This document shows positions 8,109 to 16,750 of a DNA stretch of 64,000 nucleotides, piece after piece; the first letter of the stretch is position 1, and each line of letters starts with the position of its first letter. This stretch comes from Streptomonospora salina (GTDB lineage Bacteria; Actinomycetota; Actinomycetes; Streptosporangiales; Streptosporangiaceae). Where the stretch lies: positions 4,920,501-4,984,500 of the forward strand of contig NZ_JACHLY010000001.1 in assembly GCF_014204715.1 (NCBI RefSeq). The letters run 5' to 3'. Under the pieces are notes generated by a model. That model was not told the origin of the DNA, ran no database searches, and saw nothing but the letters and a program-made list of their open reading frames with translations. A program made the translations under genes and the position numbers.

Positions 8109-9419
8109 CTACGCCCCGAGCAGGTTCTTGTGGATGCGCCCGTCCTTGACGATGACAGCCAGGTTAGCCTCCGGCGCGGCCAACAGGTCCAGGTTCCGGG
8201 TGGGGTCTCCGTCGACCACCAGCACGTCGGCCCACGCCCCTTCGGCGATACGTCCCAAGGGGGACGCGCAGTCGTCCAACCGGTAAGGGTCGCGCCTGCC
8301 CGCAAGCGCGAGGAGGCCGGCGTTTCCGGAGGTGGCCATGGCCAACGCTTCTGCGGCGGTGTATCCGAAGCCGGTGAGACGGGGCAGCATGAGCGCCTGC
8401 ATGCGGCTTCGGGAGGGGTCGAGCAGCAGGTCGCTGCCGAACGCCGTCTTCACCCCGTACTCGCGAGCCCAGCGGTAGGTCCGTTCCACCCCGTCGCACA
8501 CGAGCCGGTTCTTCGCGGCCGAGGCCGGGTTCGGGTAGGAATGGTCGCTCTCCACGAACGGTTGCGTGCTCAGCCAGGCGCCGTGCTGCGCCAGTGAGGC
8601 GAAGGCGGACTCCTGGGCCAGGTGGCCGTGCTCGATCGAGCGCACCCCTGCCTCGACGGCGCGCTCGATGCCCGCGTCCGCGTAGACGTGCACGGAGACG
8701 TAGGTCCCCCAGTCGTCGGCGGCCTCGACGGCGGCACGGAGCTCGTCCGGGGTGTACTGGCACACGTCCACGGGGTCGTAGGCGGAGGCCACCCCGCCTC
8801 CCGCCATGACCTTGATCTGGCTGGCGCCCTTCTTGAGCTGCTCGCGCACCGCGGCCAGGACGCGGTCGCGTCCGTCGGCGATGCGGGACATGCCCAGCTC
8901 CTCGGCGCGCGAGGGCATCCCGCCCAGGGCGGTCGGAGGCTCGTAGGCGGTGCCGAAGTCGGCGTGGCCGGAGGTCTGGGAGATGCCCGCCTGGCAGGGG
9001 TAGATGCGGGGCCCGGGGAAGGCTCCGGAATCCAGCACCCGCTTGAGGTCGACCGTGTCGCCGGACATGTCGCGGACGGTGGTGAAGCCGCGCATGAGCA
9101 TGGCCCGGGCCTCGGCCAGTCCGTTGTAATAGGCAAGCCCGGCGCCGCCCAGCAGGAGCTGCTCCTGCGTGCTCCCGGCCAGCATGACGTGGGCGTGGGC
9201 GTCGATCAGCCCCGGCATCAGCACTCGCGAGGTGCCGTCGGTCCGGGTGCCGTCGACGACCGCGGCCTCGATCCCCGCGGGCGGTTCCTCCGGGGCGAGG
9301 AACACCCTGGCGATCCTGCGGTCCTTGAGGAGGACGTGGCCGTGGCGCAGTTCCTGGTCGACGCCGTCGAAGATGCGCACGTTCCGGATGAGGACCGGGT
9401 CCGGTGACTGTCCGATCAT
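8109..9419 (-). CDS. Metal-dependent amidohydrolase (imidazolonepropionase-like)
   Basis: The protein has 436 residues. It shows the amidohydrolase barrel features: MPGLIDAHAHVM with the metal pair His75 and His77, QIKVMAGGGV with the likely carboxylated Lys, SVHVYADAG and SIEHGH for the later His ligands, and AFGSDLLL for the catalytic Asp. A beta-sandwich frames both ends (RNVRIFDG...; ADVLVVDGDPTRNLDLL). Close relatives act on cyclic amides or dipeptides (Xaa-Pro dipeptidase-like, imidazolonepropionase-like). The substrate cannot be named. It is a monocistronic gene, divergent from the cobalamin-riboswitch region. Confidence 0.88.
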   Translation of the reverse strand: MIGQSPDPVLIRNVRIFDGVDQELRHGHVLLKDRRIARVFLAPEEPPAGIEAAVVDGTRTDGTSRVLMPGLIDAHAHVMLAGSTQEQLLLGGAGLAYYNGLAEARAMLMRGFTTVRDMSGDTVDLKRVLDSGAFPGPRIYPCQAGISQTSGHADFGTAYEPPTALGGMPSRAEELGMSRIADGRDRVLAAVREQLKKGASQIKVMAGGGVASAYDPVDVCQYTPDELRAAVEAADDWGTYVSVHVYADAGIERAVEAGVRSIEHGHLAQESAFASLAQHGAWLSTQPFVESDHSYPNPASAAKNRLVCDGVERTYRWAREYGVKTAFGSDLLLDPSRSRMQALMLPRLTGFGYTAAEALAMATSGNAGLLALAGRRDPYRLDDCASPLGRIAEGAWADVLVVDGDPTRNLDLLAAPEANLAVIVKDGRIHKNLLGA

Positions 9420-9617
9420 GTCCGATTCCTAGCCGTGATCGTTCCCGGGTAAACGGAACATCCCGATGGAACCGCGGGCCGCAGGGCTGTTTTCGGCGCT
9501 TTCGGGCGGATCCCGTGCGGAGACTGTTGGCGGGACCGTCGCTGCCGCCGGGCCCCGCGCCCGCCGGCGCGGGGACGCATCGGATGCGCGACCGGGATAT
9601 GTCAGGATTGCGGTCGA

Positions 9618-9780
9618 ACGATCACGACGGCGAACCGAGGAAGGCCGGTGCGAATCCGGCGCGGTACCGCCACTGTGAGCGGCGAGCCGGCCCTGCAAGA
9701 CGGCCACTGCCCCGTGCGGGGCGGGAAGGCCGGGGTCCCGGCGCAGACCCGCGAGCCAGGAGACTCACGTCGTCGTGCCT
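9618..9780 (+). promoter_or_regulatory. Cobalamin riboswitch
   Basis: The conserved core is present in order: AGGAAGGCCGGTGCGAATCC (9638-9657), then GCGGTACCGCCACTGTGA, and the B12 box GAGCCAGGAGAC at about 9753-9764. A closing P1 helix can be drawn between CACGACG (about 9623-9629) and CGTCGTG (about 9771-9777). The element responds to adenosylcobalamin or relatives and normally lowers expression of cobalamin or cobalt uptake genes. Here it lies ahead of an Opp/Nik-type ABC importer starting at 10056. The boundaries are approximate. Confidence 0.9.
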
Positions 9781-9823
9781 CACGAGCCGGGGCGGATCAC
9801 CCCAGGGAGGACGGGCATCGCCC

Positions 9824-9886
9824 ATGCACGGACACCACGGTCGCCGACGCGTCGCCGCGCGGTCGGCGCCCCTCCGCCTGCGCTGA
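9824..9886 (+). CDS. Possible 20-residue leader peptide, His/Arg-rich
   Basis: A short frame begins at an ATG with GGGAGG about 13-18 bases upstream and encodes a peptide starting MHGHHGRRR and ending APLRLR. It lies after the cobalamin riboswitch and 170 bp before the first transporter gene. Three His among the first five residues could bind metal, and the long untranslated gap could allow attenuation. Whether it is translated is unknown; chance short frames are frequent at this GC content, so confidence is low. Confidence 0.3.
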   Translation: MHGHHGRRRVAARSAPLRLR

Positions 9887-10055
9887 TACCGCCCCGGTCG
9901 TATTCCCGCGCCCGCCTGCCGACGGCGGGCCCCGACCGCCCGAGGAAAGGCGACGTGATCCTGCCAGCAGCATGTCCGGCGGTGCGCGGCCACCGCGCCC
10001 GCACCGCCCCCGCTTGCGCGCACACACCCTGCGGCGTACCGGAGGTGGCGCCCTC

Positions 10056-11600
10056 ATGCCGATAGAAACGACACGCCGGGCGGCGCTGGGCCTGGGAGCG
10101 CTCGGCGCCGGCGCGGTCCTGCTCGGCGGATGCTCCGGTGATCCGGCCCCGGAACGGCCCCGAAGCGGCGGCCGGGTCCGCGCGCTCTTCGCGGGCGGAG
10201 GCGCCAACGAGTCGATGGATCCGCACGTCCAGCCGCTGTTCATCGACCAGGCCCGGCACAAGGCGCTGTACGAGAAGCTGACCCAGTTCAACGCCGACAT
10301 GTCGCCGCGCGGCCAGCTCGCCGAGGACTGGACGGTCGACGAGGGCGGCGCCCGGTGGCGGTTCCGGCTGCGCGCCGCCCGATTCCACGACGGCCGCACG
10401 GTGACCGCCGACGACGTGCTGGCCAGCTACGCGCGCATCACGGCCCCCGCCGACACCCCGCGCAACGGCCGCACCCTGCTGGCCCGGGTCGACCTGGGCA
10501 ACTCCCGAGCGGTGGAGGAGCGCACGGTCGAGCTGCGGCTGACCTCGCCCACCTACGAGCTGCCCGCGCTTCTCGCCGGTACCGGCATGCACATCGTCCC
10601 GGCCGACTTCGACGACCGCGACCCCGCCACCGACGCAGTGGGGTCGGGAGCGTTCACTCTCGCCTCCTTCGAGGCCGGCCGGTCGATGCGCGCGGAGCGG
10701 TTCGGCGACCACTGGGACGGCGGGGCGCGCATCGGGGAACTGGAGATCCTCTCCGCCGAGTCCGAAGCGCGCGGCAACGCCCTGCTCGGCGGGCAAGGCG
10801 AGTACATCCACGACATGTCGGCCACCTTCGCCCGCTCGAACGAGGACAACCCCGATGTCACCGTGGTGCGCACCCCCAACAGCGGGATGGCCGCCATGGC
10901 GATGAAGACCGACCGGGCGCCGTTCGACGACCCGCGGGTACGCAAGGCGTTCCGGCTGCTGGTGGACCGCGAGCGCTTGGTGGATGTCGTCTCCGCCGGA
11001 ACCGCGCGGGTCGGCAACGACGTCTTCGGCAGCGGATACCGGTACTTCGACGACGACCTGCCCCAGCGCGGACGCGACCTGGACCGGGCGCGCCGCCTGC
11101 TGCGCGAGGCCGGCGCCCAGGACCTGGAGGTCGCGCTCGACACCTCCGAGGCCGCGCCCGGCTTCGTCGACGCCGCCACCCTCTTCGCCGAACAGGCCGC
11201 CGAGGCCGGGGCCACCGTCGACGTGCGCGTGGGCAACCAGGACACCTACTTCAGCGACATCCTGGACCAGGGCGTGTTCGCCTCCTACCGGTCCGGGTCG
11301 ATGCCCATCCCCAACCACCTCGCGCTGCGCATGGTCAGCGACGCACCCCAGAACGTCACCGGCTGGAAGCGCGCGGGGTTCGACGAAGCGTTCGCCCGGG
11401 CCCAGGCCACCGCCGACGAGCAGGAGCGCACCCGCCGCTACCACGAGCTCCAGCAGGAGCTCCACGACGACGGCGGCCTGATCGTGTGGGGCTACACCGA
11501 GTGGATCAACGCCACCGCCGCGTCCCTGCGCGGTGTCGAGCGGGACGCGCCGCCCAACACCGCCGACTGGGCGAGGTTCGACCGGGTCTGGTTGGAGTGA
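10056..11600 (+). CDS. ABC importer substrate-binding lipoprotein (peptide/nickel class)
   Basis: The 514-residue protein belongs to solute-binding family 5. The N-terminus carries a twin-arginine-like TRRAALGLG and a lipobox LLGGC (Cys about 28), so it is likely a membrane-anchored extracytoplasmic lipoprotein. Body motifs include YEKLTQFNADMSP, LAEDWTVDEGGARWRFRLR, FHDGRTVTADDVLASYARI and GSGAFTLASFE, all typical of the family. Control by a cobalamin riboswitch suggests cobalt, a cobalt chelate or a corrinoid precursor rather than peptides. ATG at 10056 follows GGAGGTG. It is first of four overlapping genes. Confidence 0.9.
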   Translation: MPIETTRRAALGLGALGAGAVLLGGCSGDPAPERPRSGGRVRALFAGGGANESMDPHVQPLFIDQARHKALYEKLTQFNADMSPRGQLAEDWTVDEGGARWRFRLRAARFHDGRTVTADDVLASYARITAPADTPRNGRTLLARVDLGNSRAVEERTVELRLTSPTYELPALLAGTGMHIVPADFDDRDPATDAVGSGAFTLASFEAGRSMRAERFGDHWDGGARIGELEILSAESEARGNALLGGQGEYIHDMSATFARSNEDNPDVTVVRTPNSGMAAMAMKTDRAPFDDPRVRKAFRLLVDRERLVDVVSAGTARVGNDVFGSGYRYFDDDLPQRGRDLDRARRLLREAGAQDLEVALDTSEAAPGFVDAATLFAEQAAEAGATVDVRVGNQDTYFSDILDQGVFASYRSGSMPIPNHLALRMVSDAPQNVTGWKRAGFDEAFARAQATADEQERTRRYHELQQELHDDGGLIVWGYTEWINATAASLRGVERDAPPNTADWARFDRVWLE

Positions 11601-12550
11601 CGGCACGGGCCGCCCTCGGCCGCCTCGGCGTGGCCGCCGCGCAGCTGCTCGCCCTGTCGGTGCTGGTGTTCACCGCGACCGAGGCGCTGCCCGGCGACGC
11701 AGCCGAGGCGGTCCTCGGCGAGGACTACACCCCGCAGCAGGCGGCGGAGATCCGCGCCCGGATGGGCCTGGACGAGCCGCCGACGATCCGGTTCCTCCAG
11801 TGGTGGCAGGACCTGCTCACCGGCGACCTCGGAACCTCGCTGATCTCGGGCCGGCCGGTCACCGACCTGGTGGCCCGATCCCTGCCGCCCACCCTCATCC
11901 TGGCCGCCGCGACGGTGGCGCTGCTGGTGCCCCTGGCCGCGGCCCTCGGCCTGGCCGCCGGGGCCGGGGAGGGCGGCCGCCTGGACCGGGCCGTGACCAC
12001 GGCCACCCTTGTGCTGTACTCCATCCCCGACTTCGCGCTGGCGATGCTGCTGGTCCTGGGGCTGTCCCTGCAGGTGCGCCTGCTTCCCGCCACCGCGATG
12101 GGCGCCGACGGCTGGCGGCTGCTCACCGACCCGCTACTGCTGGTGCTGCCCGTCGCGGTCCTGCTGTGCCGGGTCGCGGCGCTGCTCGTCCGCCAGGTGC
12201 GCGCGGGCACCGCCGATGCCATGCGCAGCGAATACGCCGCCCACGCCCGCCGCCTCGGTGTGGGGCGCCGCCGGCTGCTGCTGCGCCATGTCGCTCCCAA
12301 CGCCCTCGCCCCCGCATCCGAGGAGCTGGCGCGCGTCGGAGACAACCTGTTCTCGGGAGTGCTGGTCGTGGAGGTCGTGTTCGCGGTCCCCGGAGTCGCG
12401 GGGGGAGTCGTCGACGCGGTCGCCATGCGCGACGTTCCCGTGGTCCAGGGGTACGTCTTCGTTCTCGGCGCGGTGACGATCGCCCTCAACCAGGCGGCCG
12501 AGCTGGTCTCCCGGCGGCTCGTGCCGCGGATCGAGCAGGTGCGCCGGTGA
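11597..12550 (+). CDS. ABC importer permease 1 (OppB/NikB-like)
   Basis: The protein has 317 residues and starts with GTG at 11597, overlapping the stop of the binding-protein gene by four bases. It has the expected N-terminal helix (LLALSVLVFTATEALPGDAA), the conserved RARMGLDEPPTIRF...GDLGTSLISG periplasmic segment, and the EAA-type coupling loop (YAAHARRLGVGRRRLLLRHV). About six membrane segments are visible. Long GC-rich helices are typical of actinomycete members. It works with the next permease and the fused ATPase. Confidence 0.92.
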   Translation: MTARAALGRLGVAAAQLLALSVLVFTATEALPGDAAEAVLGEDYTPQQAAEIRARMGLDEPPTIRFLQWWQDLLTGDLGTSLISGRPVTDLVARSLPPTLILAAATVALLVPLAAALGLAAGAGEGGRLDRAVTTATLVLYSIPDFALAMLLVLGLSLQVRLLPATAMGADGWRLLTDPLLLVLPVAVLLCRVAALLVRQVRAGTADAMRSEYAAHARRLGVGRRRLLLRHVAPNALAPASEELARVGDNLFSGVLVVEVVFAVPGVAGGVVDAVAMRDVPVVQGYVFVLGAVTIALNQAAELVSRRLVPRIEQVRR

Positions 12551-13398
12551 TGCGGCGGCGCGCGGCGCTCCCCCTCGCCATGGTCCTGGTACCCGCTGCG
12601 ACCGGGCTGGCCGGACCGCTGCTGGCACCGCTGGTCGCGGCCGATCCGGGGCCGCCGTTCGCCGCGCCCGGCGGCGGCTACCCGCTCGGAACCGACCGGC
12701 TGGGCCGCGACGTGCTCACCCAGCTGCTGCTGGGCGGCCGCTCGGTCCTGGCCGTGTCGCTGGCCGCGGTCGCGCTCGCCTACGCCGTCGGCGGCGCGAT
12801 CGGCCTCGCGGCGGCCGCCGCCCGCCGCGGCTGGGCGGACGCGGCGCTGCTGCGCCCGCTCGACGTCGTGATGGGCGTGCCCTCGCTCCTGATGATCAGC
12901 GTCGTCGCGGTGTGGTGGTCGTCGCAGGCCGCAGTGATCGCCGCCGTGGTCGCCGTCACCAACGCGCCGGGCGTGGCGCGCCTGGTCCGGGCGGCGGCGC
13001 TGGACGCGGTGAGCGCACCGGTGTTCCAGGCCATGCGGCTGCAGGGGGAGAGCCGCGCCCGCCTCTACTTCGGCTACGTCGGCAGGCGCGTTCTGCGTCC
13101 CGTCGCCGCCGACACGGGCACCCGGATCACCGCTGCGATCGCGCTGGTCGCATCGGCCAACTTCCTCGGCCTCGGCCCCGGGCCCACGGCACCGGACTGG
13201 GCCGTGGCCGTCGCGCACAACCGCACGGGCCTGACCGTGCAGCCGCTCGCCCCGCTGGCGCCGGTGGCGATGCTCGTCTCTTTCACCGTGGGGCTGAACC
13301 TGCTGTGGGACCGCGCGATCCGCGCCCGGACGCAGCCGGGACCGAGAAGGGAGTGGACATGGACCGGTCCGAACCGGTCGCCGAAGCGCAGGGCCTGA
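12550..13398 (+). CDS. ABC importer permease 2 (OppC/NikC-like)
   Basis: The protein has 282 residues; its ATG overlaps the previous stop. It shows the OppC/NikC signature GTDRLGRDVLTQLLLGGRSVL near residues 46-66 and several membrane helices. The coupling loop is less canonical (QAMRLQGESRARLYFGYVGR). The reading frame runs on about 40 bases past the start of the ATPase gene at 13359, a long overlap for this operon. The polar tail after RARTQPGPRREW may be dispensable. Confidence 0.9.
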   Translation: MRRRAALPLAMVLVPAATGLAGPLLAPLVAADPGPPFAAPGGGYPLGTDRLGRDVLTQLLLGGRSVLAVSLAAVALAYAVGGAIGLAAAAARRGWADAALLRPLDVVMGVPSLLMISVVAVWWSSQAAVIAAVVAVTNAPGVARLVRAAALDAVSAPVFQAMRLQGESRARLYFGYVGRRVLRPVAADTGTRITAAIALVASANFLGLGPGPTAPDWAVAVAHNRTGLTVQPLAPLAPVAMLVSFTVGLNLLWDRAIRARTQPGPRREWTWTGPNRSPKRRA

Positions 13399-14936
13399 GG
13401 GTGTGCGTGGACGGGCGGCCGCTCGTGGAGGGCGCCTCGTTGACCGCCGCCGCCGGCGCGGTGACCGCCCTGGTGGGGCCCTCCGGCAGCGGCAAGACCA
13501 CCACCGCGCGTGCGCTGCTGGGGGAGTGGCCGCGTGCGGCCGCCGTCTCGGGCCGGATCCGGGTCGACGGCGTGGACGTGGTCGACGGCGGGTACCGCGC
13601 ATCCGAGCGGGACCTGGAGCGGCTGCGCGGCGGCACCGTCGCCTACCTGCCGCAGGACTCGGCCGCCGCGCTGAACCCGGCCCGGCGCGTGGGTTCGGTC
13701 CTGCGGGAACTGGCCGCGATCCACGATCCGCCCGGCGGCCGGGGCCGCGCGCGTGCCGCCGCTCTGCGGTCCGCGTCCCTGGAGGCGCTGCGCACGGCCG
13801 CCCTGCCGGCCGACACCGACACCCTCCGCCGGTTCCCGCACCGCTTCTCCGGCGGACAGCGGCAGCGCGTCGCGCTCGCCCAGACACTCGTGTGCCGCCC
13901 GCGCCTGCTCGTATTGGACGAACCCACCACCGGACTGGACGCGGCGACGAAACTCAGCGTCATCGGCACGGTGCGCGGCCTCGCCGAAACCGGGTTGGCC
14001 GTGCTGCTGCTCAGCCACGACCGCGCGGCGGTGGACGCGCTGGCCGACACCGTCGTGCGCCTGGGAGGCGAGCGGCGGCGCAGCGGCGCCGGCCGCCTGC
14101 CCCGGCCTGTGGGCGGTGCCGGCCCGCCCGCGGCCGCGCGGCGGTCGGCGAACGGCTCTGCGCCCCTGCTGCGGGTGCGGGGACTGGGCGCCCGCCACCG
14201 CGCCGGGCGCAGGCGCACCCTCGCCGTGGACGGCGCGGATCTCGACCTCGGGGCGGGCACGGTGTCCGGTCTCATCGGCCCCTCCGGCGGCGGCAAAACG
14301 ACCCTCGCCCGGTGCGTCGCCGGGCTGCACACCCCCGCGTCGGGCACCGTGGAGCTGGCCGACCGCCCCCTGCCGCCGCTCGCGCGCCGCGACACGGAGC
14401 AGGTGCGGCGTGTGCAATACGTCTGGCAGGAAGTGCTGACCTCCTTCGACGCGGACCGGCCCGTGGACGTCCAGATCGCGCGCACCGCGGTCCGGCTGCG
14501 CGGACTCGGGCGGACGGAGTCGCTGACCGAGGCCCGCACACTCTTGGAGGGCTTCGGCGTGGGCGCGGCGACCGCGGCCCGCCGGCCCGCGCAGATCTCG
14601 GGCGGCGAGCTGCAGCGCGCCGCGCTGGCCCGCGCCCTGCTGGCCCACCCCGATGTACTCGTATGCGACGAGGTCACCACGGCCCTGGACGGCGAACGCC
14701 AGGCGGACGTCCTCGGCGCGCTCTGCGCGACGGCCACGGAGCGCGGTACGGCGCTGCTGCTCATCAGCCACGACCTCGGCCTCGTCGCCGAGTACGCCGA
14801 GCACGCGGCCGTCATGGCCGGAGGACGCATCGTCGAGAACGCCCCCTGCGACAGGTTGATCGCCGCACCCGCGACCGCGCAGAGCCGGACACTCGTCGAG
14901 GCGAGCGGGCTTCAGCGCACCGCCACCAGCACATAG
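13359..14936 (+). CDS. Fused double ATPase of the ABC importer (NikD-NikE-like)
   Basis: One 525-residue chain carries two complete ABC ATPase domains. The first has Walker A GPSGSGKTT (about 40-48), signature FSGGQRQRV and Walker B LLVLDEPTTGLD. The second has GPSGGGKTT, signature ISGGELQRA and Walker B VLVCDEVTTALD. Nickel/peptide importers usually encode the two ATPases separately, so this is a fusion with an Arg/Ala-rich linker at about 240-270. ATG at 13359 overlaps the preceding permease gene. The 3' end overlaps the convergent methyltransferase gene by 25 bases. Confidence 0.93.
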   Translation: MDRSEPVAEAQGLRVCVDGRPLVEGASLTAAAGAVTALVGPSGSGKTTTARALLGEWPRAAAVSGRIRVDGVDVVDGGYRASERDLERLRGGTVAYLPQDSAAALNPARRVGSVLRELAAIHDPPGGRGRARAAALRSASLEALRTAALPADTDTLRRFPHRFSGGQRQRVALAQTLVCRPRLLVLDEPTTGLDAATKLSVIGTVRGLAETGLAVLLLSHDRAAVDALADTVVRLGGERRRSGAGRLPRPVGGAGPPAAARRSANGSAPLLRVRGLGARHRAGRRRTLAVDGADLDLGAGTVSGLIGPSGGGKTTLARCVAGLHTPASGTVELADRPLPPLARRDTEQVRRVQYVWQEVLTSFDADRPVDVQIARTAVRLRGLGRTESLTEARTLLEGFGVGAATAARRPAQISGGELQRAALARALLAHPDVLVCDEVTTALDGERQADVLGALCATATERGTALLLISHDLGLVAEYAEHAAVMAGGRIVENAPCDRLIAAPATAQSRTLVEASGLQRTATST

Positions 14937-15679
14937 TTGTCGCCGTACTGCCACACGGTGCCCACCTCGGAGAAGCCGGCGGCGTGCAGCAGCTCGGTGT
15001 GCCGGGTCAACGTGAAACCGTTGCCCCACCCGCCGGTGGCGCCGCGGCGCTCGCGCTCGGCCAGCAGGTCGGCGAACTCCGGCACGCCGGCGGCGGCGTC
15101 CCACCACGACCGCCAGTCCTCGTTGCCGAGCACACCGCTGCGCTCCAGCCGCCGGTCCCGTACCGCTTGGGCGGTCGCCGCCAGTCGGGGCCGCTCCTGC
15201 TCCAGATGGTCGCCGTCGACCAGCACCGCGCCCGATCGCATCACCGCGGCCATGTCGCGGTAGGTCCGGGCCAGCTGCTCCTCCGGCAACCAGTGCAGCG
15301 CCGTGGTCGAAACCGCAGCGTCGACTCCGCCGCCGAGCCCGAGCGCGTCGAGCCACCCGTCGCGCCCCACCCACGCGTCGACCAGGCGCACCCGCTCCGG
15401 CGCGGTGGCGGCGCCCAGCGCCAGCAGAAGCGGATCGGAATCGACGCCCACCACGCGCGCCTCGGGCAACCGTTCGGCCAGACGCACAGCAAGCGAACCG
15501 GGCCCGCACCCCAGATCCACCACGCACGGCCGGTCCCGACCCGCCGCGGTGTGCTCGACCGCGTGTTCGACCACGTCGCCGATGACGGTGAACCGCTCTT
15601 CGCGGTCGGCCAGATAGCGCTCCTGCTGGACATCCCACCGCCGCAGCCACTCCGCGGCCAGTCTTTCGTCGACGGGCAC
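14912..15679 (-). CDS. Class I SAM-dependent methyltransferase
   Basis: The protein has 255 residues. Motif I is VVDLGCGPGSLAVRL (about 51-65), followed by VVGVDSDPLLL with the acidic ribose contact, then VDAAVSTTALHWLPEEQL in the post-II region. This fits a small-molecule methyltransferase of the UbiE/trans-aconitate type, substrate unknown. It runs convergently into the importer operon with a 25-base overlap, so it is not co-transcribed with it. ATG at 15679 is the first good start and is preceded by GGAAGCGAGG. Confidence 0.85.
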   Translation of the reverse strand: MPVDERLAAEWLRRWDVQQERYLADREERFTVIGDVVEHAVEHTAAGRDRPCVVDLGCGPGSLAVRLAERLPEARVVGVDSDPLLLALGAATAPERVRLVDAWVGRDGWLDALGLGGGVDAAVSTTALHWLPEEQLARTYRDMAAVMRSGAVLVDGDHLEQERPRLAATAQAVRDRRLERSGVLGNEDWRSWWDAAAGVPEFADLLAERERRGATGGWGNGFTLTRHTELLHAAGFSEVGTVWQYGDNYVLVAVR

Positions 15680-15931
15680 CGGGACCTCGCTTCCTTCTCT
15701 CGTGCGACCACGTGCCGCTGCGAACCTACTGCACGCCGGTGGCGCCGCGGCTCTCGGGGGAAGCCCCGGCGCTGCGAGCGGGTTCCGGCAGCCGCCCGCC
15801 GGCCCTGTTCGGACGGGCGCTCATCCTCGGACGCTTCGACCGGCCTTGAACGGGGTGAACGCCGGCGGGACCGCGCCCGTCCGTCCGCCGGTCCGCCCGC
15901 CCGTCTCCAGGAGGCGCCCCGGCTGATGCCG

Positions 15932-16750
15932 TCAGCGCCCTGTGCGCCCGTAGGTGCGGACCGACAGCGGGACGAAGACCGCCAGCAGCGCGGCCGACCA
16001 GATCAGGACGGCGGCCACGGGGTGCGCGAGCGGCCACGCCGCGTCCGGGGACGTCGCACCCGGATTGCCGAACAGTTCCCGGGAGGCGGCGGTGAGCGCG
16101 CTCACGGGGTTCCAGTCGGCGAGCACCCGCAGCCACCCCGGCATGCCGCCGGTCGGGACGAACGCGTTGGACAGCATCGTGAACGGCAGCAGCAGCGGAA
16201 CCAGCTGGTCGGCGGCCTCGTCGTTCTTCACCACCAGTCCCAGGTAGACGCCGCCCCAGCTCAGCGCGTACCGCAGCACCGTCATCAGCAGGAACGCCCC
16301 GGCCGCGGGAAGCAGGCCGCGCTGCGGCTGCCATCCCACCAGCAGGCCCGCCCCCGCCATGACGGCCAGCGACAGCAGACCGACCAGAAGGTCGGCACCG
16401 GCCGCCCCGAACGGCACGGCCGACCGCGCCGTCGGCATGGACGCGAACCGGTCCATCACGCCGCGGGAGGCGTCGCCGGCCACGCGCACCGTGACCGTCG
16501 TGACGGCCGTGAAGGCCACCATCGAGAACAGGCCCGGCATCAGGTAGGCGCGATAGTCGCCGCCGTCCGGCACCGTGATCGCGCTGCCGAACACGTAGCC
16601 GAACAGCACCACCATGACGGCGGGGAACACCAGCATGGCGACGAGCTGCCCGGGCTCCCGCCGCAGCCGGCCCAGCTCGCGGCCGACCAGGGTCAGGCCG
16701 TCGGAGAACGCCCAGCGCATGCGGCCCGCCGGCGGGGTCGGGGCGGTCAT
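15932..16750 (-). CDS. ABC-2 type exporter permease (DrrB-like)
   Basis: The protein has 272 residues and six hydrophobic segments with the ABC-2 pattern: an amphipathic N-terminus, LRREPGQLVAMLVFPAVMVVL, and the conserved PLLLPFTMLSNAFVP near helix 5. The start ATG at 16750 overlaps the end of the ATPase gene (stop at 16747), indicating coupling. DrrB-type permeases export hydrophobic drugs such as anthracyclines or lipids. The substrate is unknown. The divergent TetR gene at 17773 probably controls the pair. Confidence 0.9.
   Translation of the reverse strand: MTAPTPPAGRMRWAFSDGLTLVGRELGRLRREPGQLVAMLVFPAVMVVLFGYVFGSAITVPDGGDYRAYLMPGLFSMVAFTAVTTVTVRVAGDASRGVMDRFASMPTARSAVPFGAAGADLLVGLLSLAVMAGAGLLVGWQPQRGLLPAAGAFLLMTVLRYALSWGGVYLGLVVKNDEAADQLVPLLLPFTMLSNAFVPTGGMPGWLRVLADWNPVSALTAASRELFGNPGATSPDAAWPLAHPVAAVLIWSAALLAVFVPLSVRTYGRTGR

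Noticed and set aside
9420-9617. A promoter-like inverted repeat GTTCC...GGAAC near 9440-9460
   Set aside because: Arms of only five bases with a nine-base spacer are expected by chance at this composition.
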